64,000 nt of DNA from Microglena sp. YARC. Lineage: Eukaryota; Chlorophyta; Chlorophyceae; Chlamydomonadales; Chlamydomonadaceae. Positions 1 to 13,362 of this stretch are shown here, in pieces (positions within the stretch are counted from its first letter, which is position 1; each line of letters starts with the position of its first letter). Location: NCBI GenBank assembly GCA_022414725.1, contig CM039466.1, positions 19,686,925 to 19,750,924 of the forward strand, in the 5' to 3' direction. Below the pieces are notes generated by a model. The model was given only the letters and a program-made list of their open reading frames with translations. It had not been told where the DNA came from and did not search any database. The translations under genes and the position numbers were made by a program.

Positions 1-59
1 ATTGTCATTGTTTGAAGATATATAGTGTTCAAATGTTTGGTTTGGGCCAAAAGCTACAA

Positions 60-460
60 TTGACCGGTAACTAATAATCAATGACCCCCCTCCTCCTCCT
101 CCTCCTCCTCATCATCACCACCATCAAGATCCTCCTCCTCATCATCATAGTGATAACCATACCCCCACAACCCCCACTAGAACACTCACCATGCCTGTAG
201 CATGGCCAATCTAGCCATGAGGTCAGTCACGTATCTTGCCTGGGTCTTCATGGAAGAGTAACCTTGTGCCATCCCCATCCTCCTCCTCCTCCTCACCACC
301 ACCATCAAGACCCTCCTTGTCACCATCACAGAGATAACCATACCCCCACAACCCCCTTTTGTCCACTAGAACACTCACCATGACTGAAGCATGACCAACC
401 TAGCCATGAGGTCAGTCACGTATCCTGCCAGCGATTTCATTGAAGGGTGGCTCTGTGCCA
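60..460 (-). repeat. Decoy donors of the [15 protein letters not shown] exon (two copies)
   Basis: DLMARLVMLQS plus TGGTGAGTGTTC is repeated at 188-250 and 366-450, with (CTC)n/CATCAC spacer. The spacer CCATACCCCCACAACCCCC is also repeated. Confidence 0.92.
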
Positions 461-528
461 TCCCCCTCCTCCTCATCATAGTGATAACCATACCATCACA
501 ACCCCCTTTTGTTCACTATAACACTCAC

Positions 529-770
529 CATGACTGTAGCATGGCCAACCTAGCCATGAGGTCAGTCACGTATCCTGCCAGCGATTTCATTGAAGGATAG
601 CTCTGAGCCATCCACATAGCCGGTACCTTGCCGATGGCCAAGCTCTTCATCACCGACTCCAGCTCTGCCGACAGAACCTGGAGTCCAGCTATGGCCTTCT
701 CCAGGTTCTGGAGGGAGGCCCGGACCACTGCGATCAGGCGGTTGTAGCGTAGCATCTCTTGACTTAGAAC
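529..770 (-). CDS. DNAH: Dynein C-terminal domain exon ([13 protein letters not shown]...GKVPAMW)
   Basis: A 242-nt exon reads [60 protein letters not shown] and [20 protein letters not shown], then a split Trp codon before TG-GTGAGT. It matches VL-QEm-RfN-L...i..sl..l-kAi-G-vvMS-eLE...ns.l-gkvP-mW---SYPSLKpLg-yv-dl--Rl. The final roughly 150 residues are outside the window. Confidence 0.97.
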
Positions 771-3700
771 CTGCATGGTTAACAGAGTGAAGTGATATAA
801 GTCAATGCATCTTCGGAGCGCATCGGATTCAAAGCTATTTTTTGGAGGGAGGCCCTGACCACTGCGATCAGGCGGTTGTAGCGAAGCATTACTTGACTCA
901 GAACCTACACGGGCAACAGAATGAAGTAAGACAAGTCAACGCATTTGTGGGACGCATCAGCTTCAAAGCTAGGTTCTCGAGGGAGGCCCTGACCACTGTG
1001 ATCAGGCGGTTATGACGCGGTTATGGCTCAACATGTATTGACTCAGAACCTGCCCAGTAAAGAGAATGAAGTAAGATAAGCCAACGCATTTGTGGGGCGC
1101 ATCGGATTTAAAGCTGCGTTCTGGAGGGAGGCCCTGACCTTGGCGATCAGGCGGTTATGGCGAAGCATCTCTTGACTCATAACCTGCACAGTAGACAGAA
1201 TGAAGCGCACTACGTCAACACATTTGTGGGGCGCATCGGATTCAAAGCTGCGTTCTGGAGGGAGACCCTGACCACTGTGACCAGACGGTAATAGGCTAAC
1301 TGGGTACTTGTCCTGTGATATTACGATAATATAAGTGCGCCTACTCTTTTGTAGGAGTGGCAACGCCATTCGAACTGAATACTCAGTGTCGCTGGTTTGT
1401 GTCAGGAGACCTTCCTCCTGGGGTGAAAATACTTTCAAGAAAAAAATACATGTATATGTATATGTATACATATATCTATCTATATCTATCTATCTATCTA
1501 TCTATCTATCTCTATCTATCTCTATCTATCTATCTATCTATATAAAATACAATACATATATCTATCTATATCTATCTATCTATCTATCTATCTCTATCTA
1601 TCTCTATCTATCTCTATCTATCTATCTATCTATATAAAATATAATTTTCACCCACCTGATTCATGGACTGGCTGTAGCTAACTGGGTATTTGACCTGCGC
1701 CGCCTCTACATCAAAATCAGGAGGAAGCTTTTCTAAGATATCCTTCACCAGAAGTCCGATAGCATGAGCGGCTTGCGCCCCTCCCCCTCCGCCTCCGCCA
1801 CCACCTCCACTGGCCGCCAGCAGGGCTGCGAGGATCTGCTCGGTTTGGGTGAGGTCCTTGGTGATGTCTGCGTTGCTGTGCAAGCCAAAGACCTCAGGCT
1901 GCTGGGTGGATGGCAGGGAGTCAATGTACCTGCAAGGGGTTGGTTGGGTTGGTTGGGTTGGTTGGGTTGGTTGGTATGGTTGGTATGGTTGGTAGGGTTG
2001 GTATGGTTTGGGTGAGGTCCTTGGCGATGTCTGCGTTGCTGTGCAAGCCGAAGACCTCAGGCTGCTGGGTGGATGGTAGGGAGTCAATGCACCTGCAAGG
2101 GGTTGAGTTGGTTGGTATGGTTGGTATGATTGGTATGGTTGGTATGGTTGGTATGGTTGGTTGGGTTGGTTGGTATGGCTGGTATGGTTGATATGGTTGG
2201 TTGGGTTGGTTGGGTTGGCTGTTGGGTGGATGGCAGTGACTCAATGTACCTGCAGGGGGTTTGTTGGTTTGGTTGGTTTGGTTGGTTTGTTTGGTTGGGA
2301 AGAAGTCGTGTATCTTTATATATATATATATATCTATATATATCTATATACATATATATATATATATATATACAACATGTTATAATGTGTATCATAAAAT
2401 AAATCACACAATATTTTACAATATATCATGCCAACCCAGCTGCTGCTGCTGCTGATGATGACATTTTTACAGGTGCCCTACTGGACTCCAAATGTGCCCG
2501 CAGCTTGACGGAGCCAAGCGGGACTCATGAACATAATGTAAACCAGTTTTTGTTTTTCAAATCTGAAAGAGGGTTTTTTCTAGCTTTAAGGTTTTCGGCC
2601 TCCTCCAGGGACAGCGTTTTAGTGCTTTTTATAGCTTTTTAATGATTTAAAGTCTTTTATAGCTTTTAAGGCCATTTAGGGCAAAACAAAAATATATTTT
2701 TTGATTTTACTTTCATAGCGATATTTTTGCCAAAACGGGGTAAAAACTAGCGATCGCTATAGTTAGCGGTAACAAGTCCTATGCAGCGCCGCAAGCGACG
2801 TGGAAAATTGGCGGAGTGTGTTGGCAACGGAACGAAAGGTGGCAACGATGGAGCTGACTGAAGCGAGTTAGTTACGCGACCGTTGGCTGACGTGTCAGGC
2901 TTCAAGTTTATTTTCTTTTTCGGTCAAACAGACAAATGGATAAACATGGGGGCTCACGCCCCCTTGAAGAGGGGGCTCCGCCAAAAACTAGCGATCGCTA
3001 TTGTTAGCGGTAAAAAAAGCCCTGATGCAAACAAAATGTGACTCACGTCAAATACGAGGCCCTGGACCAAACCAAATAAACCCAAAATGGTAGCTATTCT
3101 CCAGTACGTACACATGCATGCAAACGGGACGGTTCCCTCAATCTCACGCCTGTGGCATGTATTTATTTCATTTTTCAATTTTGATGATTTTGATGATTTT
3201 GATGAATTCGATGATTTTGATGATTTTGATGATTTTGACGATTTTGATGATTTTGATGAATGTGACTCACTTCAAGTACGAGGCCCTGGGTCCCTCCATG
3301 GGCACTACGTACGTCCCGGATTCACTGAGCTTGTGGTCCGGCTCCAGGAAATCAGAGCAGAACACTTTACTCATCAAAGTCGTCAGAGTGCGACGATCCT
3401 TGTCGTCAGTGACACGACCGCCATAGTTGCATTCGCCAATGGCGTAGCGTAGTGCCGCAAAGGGGACCTCCCGGTTGTCCTCCACGTACATCAGGACCTG
3501 ACGTGCGCTGATGCGGAGGTCGCTGTCGTCGAAACCGTAGGGGATATTCCAACCGATGGGTCCGAAGCGGCGACGCTCCTGCAGGTTTGGTTTGGTTTGG
3601 TTTGGTTTGGTTTGGTTTGGTTTGGTTTGGTTTGGTTTGGATTTTGATTTGATTTGTTTTGTTTGGTTTGATCTGGTTTGGTTCGGGTGCAGGTGGTCTT

Positions 3701-6700
3701 GCCTGAACCAGTTGGGCCCACGAATAGAAGGGGATACCTGTGTTTGGTTTGGTTTGGTTTGGTTTTGATTGGTTTGGTTTGGGTGTAGGTGGTCTTGCCT
3801 GAACCAGTGGGGCCGAGATCTCCCAGGACTCTTCAGATGAAAGCGGCTTTACGACCAAGCAGTGTAGCACGTTGACTCTCACCCCCCCCCCCCCCCCCCC
3901 ACACCACCACACACACACACACACCCTCACACACAGACACTGACCGACACCCACACTCCTCTCCTTGCCTCAGCCTTCCCTCCCGCACTCCAACCCACCT
4001 GCACCAAGGCATGGCAGAAGATGACCCCTCCCCCTTATACACACACCCATATCCCCACACCCATATGCCCACGCCCAAGCAGCGTCGCATGATGGCCCTC
4101 AGCCCCCCCCCCCCCCCCCCCCCTCCCCCCTTCCACACCCACATACACCAATATCCCCTCGACCCACCTGCAAAAACGCATGGCAGAAGATGAGGCCAAA
4201 TAAAAGCTTTTTCAAGGCTCCGGCTTTGACGAGCTCTCCCAGAACTCTTCAGACGACAGCGTCTCCACCCTCAAACAACATCGCATGTTGGCCCTCAGCC
4301 CCCCCCAACCCCACCCCCTTCCACACCCATATACACACTCATTCCCTCGACCCACCTGCACAAAGGCATGGCAGAAGATAAGGCCAAATAAAAGCTTCTT
4401 GCAAGGCTCTGGCTTTGTTGAGCTCTCCCAGAACTCTTCAGAAGACAGAGGCTCCACCCCCAAGCAGCGTCGCATGTTGGCCCTCAACCCTGATGGTGGC
4501 TCGTTGGTCATCTTCACCGCGTTCTGTAAGATGGTGATGGTGGTGATGGTGATGGTGGTGGTAGAGGTGGTAGTGGTAGTAGTGCCAGTAGTGGTGGTGG
4601 TGGTAGTGGTGGTGGCAGCGTCGCATGGTGGCCCTCAACCCTGATGGCGGCTCGTTGGTCATCTTCACCAGGTTCTATCAGATGGTGGTGGTAGTAGTGG
4701 TGGTGGTGGAGGTGTTGGTAGTGGTGTTGGTAGTGGTGTTGGTAGTGGTGTTGGTGTTGGTGGTGGTGGTGGTGGTGGTGGTAGTGGTGATGGTAGTGGT
4801 GGTAAGAGGTGGTAGTGGTAGTAGTGGTGGTAGTGGTGATGGTAGTGATGGTAGTGGTGGTGGTGGTGGTGGTGGTGGTGGTGGTGGTAGTGGTGATGGT
4901 AGTAGTAGTGGTGGTGGTGGTGGTAGTGGTGATGGTAGTGGTGAAGGTAGTGGTGGTGGTGGTGGTGGTGGTGGGTCTCCCCTACCCTCTTTAACATGAC
5001 ACAGTGGCTAGCTCAGGGATCTGATCATAACAAGCAGCTATATGCACCAGTTAGATCTACTGTGGTAGTAGTGGTAGTAGTGGTGGTAGTGGTGATGGTA
5101 GTGATGGTAGTGGTGGTGGTGGTGGTGGTGGTGGTGGTAGTGGTGATGGTAGTAGTAGTGGTGGTGGTGATGGTAGTGGTGGTGGGCGGGCAGGCCTTGC
5201 CTGCCATGGAGGTCATCCACAAGGGGAAGGCGCCGTCCGCTTGTGGATAACCGTCCCAATCACCCACACCCACTCACCCATCCACACTCTCCCCCACCCT
5301 GTATTTCATGACACAGTGGCTGGCTCAGGGAGCTGATTATAAAAAGCAGCTATGGACATGCAAACGAAAGAGTTCCCTCAATCTCACGTCCTGTGGCAGC
5401 CTGTACTAATTTTCTTTTTTCTTTTTTGTACCTGAAAGGTGGTGTGTGGAAAGGCCTTGCTTGGCATGGAGGTCATCCACAATCGGAAAGCATTGTCCGT
5501 GGCGTTGATGACCGTCCACACACACACACACTCTCCCCTACCCTGTAAAACATGCCCCCCACCCCACCCCACCCACCCACCCACAGCAGCTGCATGTACC
5601 TGTAAGATGGTGGGCGGGAAGGCCTTGCTTGGCATAGAGGTCATCCACAATCGGAAAGCATTGTCGGTGTTGTCAATGTTGATGGACTCGCAGATGCGCT
5701 CCAGTTGAGGCATCCAGCTAGGCGCCAGGTGGCAGTTCTGCAGGAGAACCCACGTGCCACCCTGGCGGGCGTCCTCGATGAGCGTGGCCGCCTTGGGGCC
5801 TTGACCCTGGCCCATGGAGATGACCTGCAGTGTGTGTATGGGTGAGTGGGTGGGTTGGTGGGTTGGTGGGTGGGGTCAGTGTATGTGTGTATGGGGGGGA
5901 GGGCCTGTGTATATGTGTATGGGGAGTGGGGGTGGGAGGAAGGGCTGTGTATATGTGTATTGGGAGTGGGGTGGTGGTGTGTGGAAGGGCTGTGTATATG
6001 TGTATGGGTGGGGTGGGGGTGGGGGGGTGGGGTGGGATCGGGTGGGGTGGGGTGGGGCTGTGTATATGTGTATAAACGGATTGAAACATGCTAAAGAGAC
6101 TTGTCCTCAATGGGTGCGGCCGCCTTGGGGCCTTGACCCTGACCCATGGAGATGACCTGCAGTATGTGTATGGGTGGGTGGGTGGGTGGGTGTGTGGGGT
6201 CTGTGTCGGTGGTTATGGGTGGGTGGGTGGTGGTGGTGGTGGTGGGGGGAGAGGTTCTGTGTATATGTGTATGTGGGGTGGAGTGGGGTGGGTGGTGGTG
6301 GTGGTGGTGGGGGGAGGGGGGGGGGGGGGCTGTGTATATGTGGATACACGGATTGAAACACGCTTAAGAGACTTGTCCTAGGTGAGCGTGGCAGCCTTGG
6401 GGCTTGAACTTGACCCATGGAGATGACCTGCAGTATGTGTATGGGTGGGTGGGTGGGGTCTGTGTCTGTGCTTATGGGTGGGTGGGTGGTGATGGTGGGG
6501 GGGGGGAGAGGTTCTGTGTATACGTGTATGTGGGGTGTGGTGGGGGTCTGTGTATGGGTGGTGGGTGGTGGTGGGTGGGTGGGTGGGTGGGTGGGGGGCT
6601 GTGTATGGTGGTGGGTGGTGGTGGGTGGTGGTGGGTGGGTGGGTGGGGGGGCTGTGTATATTTGTATACACGGATTGAAACACACTGAAGCGACTTGTCC

Positions 6701-9665
6701 TAGATGGGCGTTGCTACCTTGGGCCTTGACTTCGGGGTCACTGCCCGTGGACATAACAAACCGTCCGTTGAAAGACCATCTTTAAGGTGTTTATATCGGC
6801 TGTACAGCTGGACCCCGACTTAGTTGAACTACCCGTACCTGCATCTTGCTCCCTGACTGCTCTTTGTCCTCTGCAAAACATAGCAGGGCGGCTGCGGGGT
6901 CACTACCCGAGGACAAAACAACACGTGCGTTGAAAGACCATCTTTAAGGTGTTTATATCGGCTGTACAGGTGGACCCCAACTTAGTTGAACTCCCCGTAC
7001 CTGCATCTTGCTCCCTGACTGACCCTTGTCCTCTGCAAAACGTAGCAGGGCGGCTGTGGGATCACTGCCCGTGGACAGGACAAACAGGAGGGGGATGTTG
7101 CAGGCCGAGTCGTCATAGCAGCCCGCCAGGTTGAACTGCGGGGGCTCGACAAAGCGCTCTCCCATGGAGGCTATTACAAAGTGTCGCAGCGCTGGGGTTA
7201 GCTTGTCGGGGCGGAAACAGCGCACCACCAGCAGGCGTTGGAACTCGGTGAGGTTCCTGAGGGGAAGGGGTGGTGAGGAGAGGTGAGGAGAGGTGAGGAA
7301 GGAGATGTGAGGTGAGGCTACTACTAAGTTACATAGCGCTGGGGTGAGCTTGTCGGGGTGGAAACAGCACACCACCAGCAGACGCTGGAACTCGGTAAGG
7401 TTCCTTAGGGGAAGGGGTGGTGAGGAGAGGTGAGGTGAGGCTACAACAAAATGGTGCAGCGCTGGGGTAAGCTTGCTGGGGCGGAAACAGCGCATCACCA
7501 GCAGGCGCGGGAACATGGTGAGGTTCCTGAGGGGGAGGGGTGGTGAGGAGGAGAGGTGAGGAGTGGTGAGGAGAGGTGAGGAGAGGTGAGGAGTGGTGAG
7601 GAGAGGTGAGGAGAGGCGAGGAGAGGTGAGGCTACAACAAAGTGTCCCAGAGCTGGGGTAAGCTTGTCGGGGCGGAAGCAGCGCACCACCAGCAGGTGCG
7701 GGAACACGGCGAGGTTCCTGAGGGGAAAGGGCGGTGAGGAGAGGTGAGGAAAGGAGAGGTGAGGAGAGGAGAGGTGAGGAGAGGCGAGGAGAGGTGAGGC
7801 TACAACAAAGTGTCCCAGAGCTGGGGTAAGCTTGTCGGGGCGGAAGCAGCGCACCACCAGCAGGTGCGGGAACACGGCGAGGTTCCTGAGGGGAAAGGGC
7901 GGTGAGGAGAGGTGAGGAGAGGAGAGGTGAGGAGAGGAGAGGTGAGGTGAGGAGAGGTGAGAAGAGGTGAGGAGAGGTGAGGACTCCTGCATCCACACTT
8001 GTCAAAGGGAGGCGGGAGCTCTTCACTGTAAGGCTCTGCCGACTCACTCATCACCTCCTTCCACTTGCCCTTAGCAAGCATCACCATCACCATCATCATT
8101 ATTGTCACCATCATCATTATCACCATCATCATCACCATCCACCGCCACCACTCTCCTTCGTCCACACCTGTCAAAGGGAGGCGAGAGCTCTTCACTGTAA
8201 GGCTCCGCCCACTCGCTCATGACCTCCTTCCACTTGCCCTATGCTAGCTTCACCATCACCATCATCATCATTATCGGTATCACAATCATCATCACCACCC
8301 TCCACCACCACCACCACCCTCCTTTGTCCACTCCTGTCTATGGGAGGCGGGAGCTTCTCACGGTAAGGATCCGCCGACTCACTCATGACCTCCTTCCACT
8401 TGACCTTTGTAAGCATCACCATAACCATCATCATCATCATCCCCACCATCACCATCTACCACCACCACCACCACTCTCCTGCATCTACTCCTGTCGAAGG
8501 GAGGCGGAAGCTCTTCACTGCAAGGCTCCGCCGACTCACTCATGACCTCCTTCCACTTGCCCTTGGCAAGCTTCACCATCACCATCATCATCATACCCAC
8601 CATCACCATCTACTACCACCACCACCACTCTCCTGCATCCATACCTGTCAAAAGGAGGTGGTAGCTCCTCACTGTAAGGCTCCGCTGACTCACTCATTAC
8701 CTCCTTCACCATCACCATCATCCCCACCATCACCATCTACTACCACCACCACCACCACCCTCCTGCATCCATACCTGTCAAAGGGAGGTGGAAGCTCCTC
8801 ACTGTAAGGCTCCGCCGACTCACTTATGACCTCCTTCCACTTGCCCTTGGCAAGCTTCACCTGGCCTACCAGCGTTGAGAAGGCCGGGCACACCAGGGAG
8901 AGGCGTGTGACGTCGCCCCACACACGCTCACTGATCCACGAGGGTTCAGGGTTCTCTTCCAGGGCAGCGGAGCTGCCCCTGCGGTCCGCTTGTTCTGCAG
9001 CGGCGGCCGCGGCGGCGGCGCTGCCAGTGACGAAGAAGTCCAGCTCCTCGGAAGGCATGCGCCCGTAGTGGGTGAGGATGCGAGAGCAGAGCATGAATGC
9101 GAACAAGAGTTTGTCCTTCTCAAAGAGAGACCTGCAGCAGGGTTAATGGTGGGCGATGTGTATTTGTGGTGTGTGATGTATGTTGGTGGTGTGTGATGTG
9201 TATTGGTGGTGTGTGATGTGTATTGGTGGTGTGTGATGTGTATTGGTGGTGTGTGATGTGTATTGGTGGTGTGTGATGTGTATTGGTGGTGGGTGATGTG
9301 GACTGATGGGGGGGGATGGAGAGAAAGGCATGTATTGGTAGTGTGTGAGGATGTGTGTGATGTGCAAAGCATGAATGCGGACGAGAGCTTGTTCTTCTCA
9401 AAGAGAGCCCTGCAACAGGTACACTACCGCAGTGGGTGAATATGTATGGATGTGTGTGCAGAGCATAAGTATTTTTTGCTTACAAGCCTGAAGGAGCACA
9501 GAGTTAATGGAAGCAACACGTTCTGTATGTGAAGGGAAAAAGCCAAGGGGCGCCTTGATTCCTTAGTACTAATCGCAGAATTAAATTGTCAGTGTTTGTA
9601 GCCCCTCCTGATATCATGGTTGGGCAGATCCCTATATATATAATAGCACCATACTGCACCATATA

Positions 9666-9742
<77 letters not shown>

Positions 9743-12700
9743 TATATATATATAGCACAAGAGATAAAAGGCAAGTAGTTGGCCTGCTAGTCGTACCTGC
9801 AAATGTTGCAGTACAACGAGTACGTGAAGTGCTGGTTGATCGCCTCAAGCCTCCTAGACTGCTGATCACTTTTCGAGGAGTCCTGGATGGAGCGCAAGAA
9901 AAGACCGATAAACCAGCTTAGGCTGTACTGGTACATGGCGTCCACTCCCGCCAGGTCAGCAATGCAGAAGAATAGGACTGCGTTGTACTCGCCACATGTG
10001 CGGTACCCCCGTCGAGCGCTGTCAATCTTGGTTTCAGTCTCGTCAGCAATTGCCTGCTTCTGGCTGATGTCATCGCTCACCTGTCAGAATGGGTTAAATT
10101 CTCGCATTAAAAGCCGATGACATAATCATGAATACATTAATTCAATTCATGCATTAGAAGCTGAATACATAATGCTCAATTCACGCAGTACATTCAGATA
10201 TTATTTCACACATTAAATTCAGATAAAATTCAATTCCCGCATTAAAGCCTGTTCAAAAAACGCATAAAAAGCCGAATACATAATCATGAATATGTTAATT
10301 AACATGTCATATGTATGCATATATATGTTTACAAATATACATATAAGTACTTTGTAGGCGCAGGATTAATTGGCAAATGACTTGGCAAACGACCCTTTGC
10401 CAAACTGGATTTGATTTGACTGTGAGCCGGCTGGGTCGCTCGCTAGCTGGCTCGCATTTGCCAAGTATCTTCAACAACGCCGGTTACCAACAAACTCCTG
10501 AAACCTGTACTCTCTGCTGTACGCCGAATAATTACCTACTTGGGGGTGGGGGGTGGGGGTGGGGGTGGGTGGGGGGTGGGGGAACCAAAGCGCATGCGCA
10601 GAAGGTACGAGGTGCCTTCATAAATTAGTCCTAAGTCAATCTTGCTCAGTGAAGTCTGGTTATCTTGAATAATATTATAGACATTTTCTATACAGACTAT
10701 TTTCTATACAGACATAGATACATAAATACATCCATACATGCATCCATACATGTCTCAGCGTCATGTCCAAGCACTTACCTTCTTTGCCTCTGAAAGGATC
10801 TGCACTGCCGTCGCATCTTCTTGAATGTTCCCTTCACTGGAGCTGAGCACATTAAGAATGCACCCATCCACCCACCCACATGCATTCACCCACCCACACC
10901 CACCTACATACATGTCTCATTGCGTCATGTCCAAGCACTTACCTTCTTCGCCTCTGAGAGGATCTGCACCGTCGCATCTTCTAGAATATCCCCTTCACTG
11001 GAGCTGAGCACATTCAGAATGCACCCACCCACCCACCCACTCACACCCACCCACTTACATACATACATACATGCATCATAGTGTCATGCCCAAGCACTTA
11101 CCTTCTTTGCCTCTGAGAGGATCTGCACCGCCGTCGCATCTTCTAGAATGTTCCCTTCACTGGAGCTGAGCACATTCAGAATGCGATCTTCTATCTCCTT
11201 AAGCCGCCTCTTGTTCTCCGCACTCGTCACCACCAACTGCTGTCTCTGCTCTTCCAAGTCGGGCATCTCCTGCGCCACCACCACGCCCAGCAGCTGGTCA
11301 CTCAACCCCTCGCGGGTGATCATGAAGTTCAGGAGAGTGACCTTGACCGCGGTCTCGGGCAGGTAGTGTGGGTTTCGGAGAGCTGTGGTCATGTAGAACC
11401 TGAACTGCTCGTTGTACTCGATGACTGAGTCGCCTAGCTTCAGACACATGGCCCCGCCGCTCTTGAAGAGCTGCTTGAGCAGGAGGGGCTCCAGAGAGGG
11501 GTCAAGCTCCTCGCCCACGTTCTCAAGCAGTACGGGTGTGCCCAGCTGGATGGCCATCTCCAGCACACGCATGTAGTCGGAGTCAGTGAGCTTGCACACC
11601 TGAGATTGTTGGTGGTGGGTGGTGGGCGTTGAGGTGCTGGGTGGTGGGTGGTGTTGAGGTGGTGGGTGGTGGGTGGCGTTGAGCTGGATGGCCATCACCA
11701 GCACACGCATGTAGTCGGAGTCAGTGAGCTTGCACACCTGTGATTATTGGTGTTGAGTTGGTGGGTGTTGAGTTGGTGGGTGGGTGATGGGTGTTGAGTT
11801 GGTGGGTGAGGTGGTGGGTGGTGGGTGGTGGGTGATGAGTTGGTGGGTAGTGGGTGGTGTTGAGCTGGATGGCCATCTCCAGCAAACGCAAGTAGTCGGA
11901 GTCAGTGAGCTTGCACTCCTGTGATTGTTGGTGGTGAGGTGGTGGATGATGGGCGGCGGTGAGGTGTGTGGTGAGGTGGTGGGTGTGTGGTGAGGCGGTG
12001 GGTGGGTGGCATGGTGGTGGGTTGGTGTTCGGTGGTGTATGAGGTGGTGTGTGGTGTTGAGCTGAATGTCCATCTCCAGCACACACATGTAGTCGGAGTC
12101 AGTGAGCTTGCACTCCTGTGATTGTTGCTGGTGAGTTGGTGGGTGGGTGGTGAGGTGGTGAGTGGTGTTGAGCTGAATGGCCATCACCAGCACACGCATG
12201 TAGTCGGAGTCAGTAAGCTTGCACTCCTGTGATTGTTGGTGGTGAGGTGGTGGGAGGGAGCTGGGTGGTGAGGTGGTGGGTGGGTGGTGAGGTGGTGGGC
12301 GGGAGCTGGGTGGTGAGGTGGGTGGTGAGGTGGGTGGTGAGGTGGGTGGTGAGGTGGTGGGTGGGAGGTGAGGTGGTGGGTGGTGGGGTGGTGGTGGGGT
12401 GGTGAGGTGGTGGGTGGTGAGGTGGGTGGTGAGGTGGTGGGTGGGTGGTGGTGAGGTGGGTGGTGGGTGGTAGTGAGTTGGTGAGGGCTCTCCCCCCCCG
12501 TGTTTTTGACCCACTATTTGCAAAACGATTGTATGGGGTTCATCAGTGTTTCTTTCCTTTTTAGCCCCTCGTGATATCATGGTTGGACGGGTGTATGTAG
12601 CCTATTTGGCTATCCCTGGACTGTAACGACGTACCTTCTTTTTAGTTTTCTGTCCTCATCCATGTTCTTGACCCACATGATTGCAAAACAATTGTTTGGG

Positions 12701-13319
12701 GTTCAGTTCATCAGTGTGTACTATTTTGAAGACCCTCCTGACATCATGGTTGGGCAGGTCTGTGTAGCATATTTAGCAACCCCTGGACTGTAACAACATA
12801 CCTTCAGTTTTCTGTCCTCCTCCATGTTCTTAACCCACTTGTTGGCCTGCTTTTGGGGGTCGATCATGAGCGGCCAGCGCCTGGCGTTTGTCAGCATGAT
12901 TGCATTGTCGATGGAGAAGTAGTCGTTGGGAAGCTCGTGGATGACCCAGCCTCGAATCTCCACGGGGTTGCCTAACGCAGCGTTGAGGGAGAAGTTGCCT
13001 GAAGAGGCAATGCCAACCTGGCAGGGGAATGGGGAGGGACACTTGGTGGGGGGAAGTTAGCCCGGGGTTGGCCAGACCGAAGGTGTGGGGGGTTTAGGGT
13101 TTAGGGTTTAGGGTTAAACCCCCACCCGCGGGCTTGCTCTAACCCTGGGCTAACTTCCCTCTCCCAGTGAAACATGGGCAGTGAGATTGAGGGAGAAGTT
13201 GCCTAACGTGGTGTTGAGGGAGAAGTTGCCTGAAGAGGCAATGCCAACCTGGCAGGGGAACTGGGAGGGACACGTGGGCAGTGAGGTTGAGGGGGAAGTT
13301 GCCAAAAGTAGGGCCAATA

Positions 13320-13362
<43 letters not shown>

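Noticed and set aside
2750..2995. GCGATCGC palindromes as cyanobacterial HIP1 elements
   Set aside because: Only three occurrences, all inside a dispersed repeat of a nuclear gene; no sign of cyanobacterial DNA.
3690..3740. Separate AAA or kinase gene with GPTGSGKT at 3.7 kb
   Set aside because: The fragment stops after about 15 codons and matches the start of the AAA3 exon of the same gene, including its acceptor.
4625..5250. Poly-Val, poly-His, poly-Gly and poly-Thr frames
   Set aside because: All are readings of (GGT)n in different frames.
7001..8047. A 364-residue minus frame of LLSSPLL repeats as a surface protein
   Set aside because: It is the dynein AAA6 exon read through its own acceptor echoes and the GAGGAGAGGTGAG spacer.
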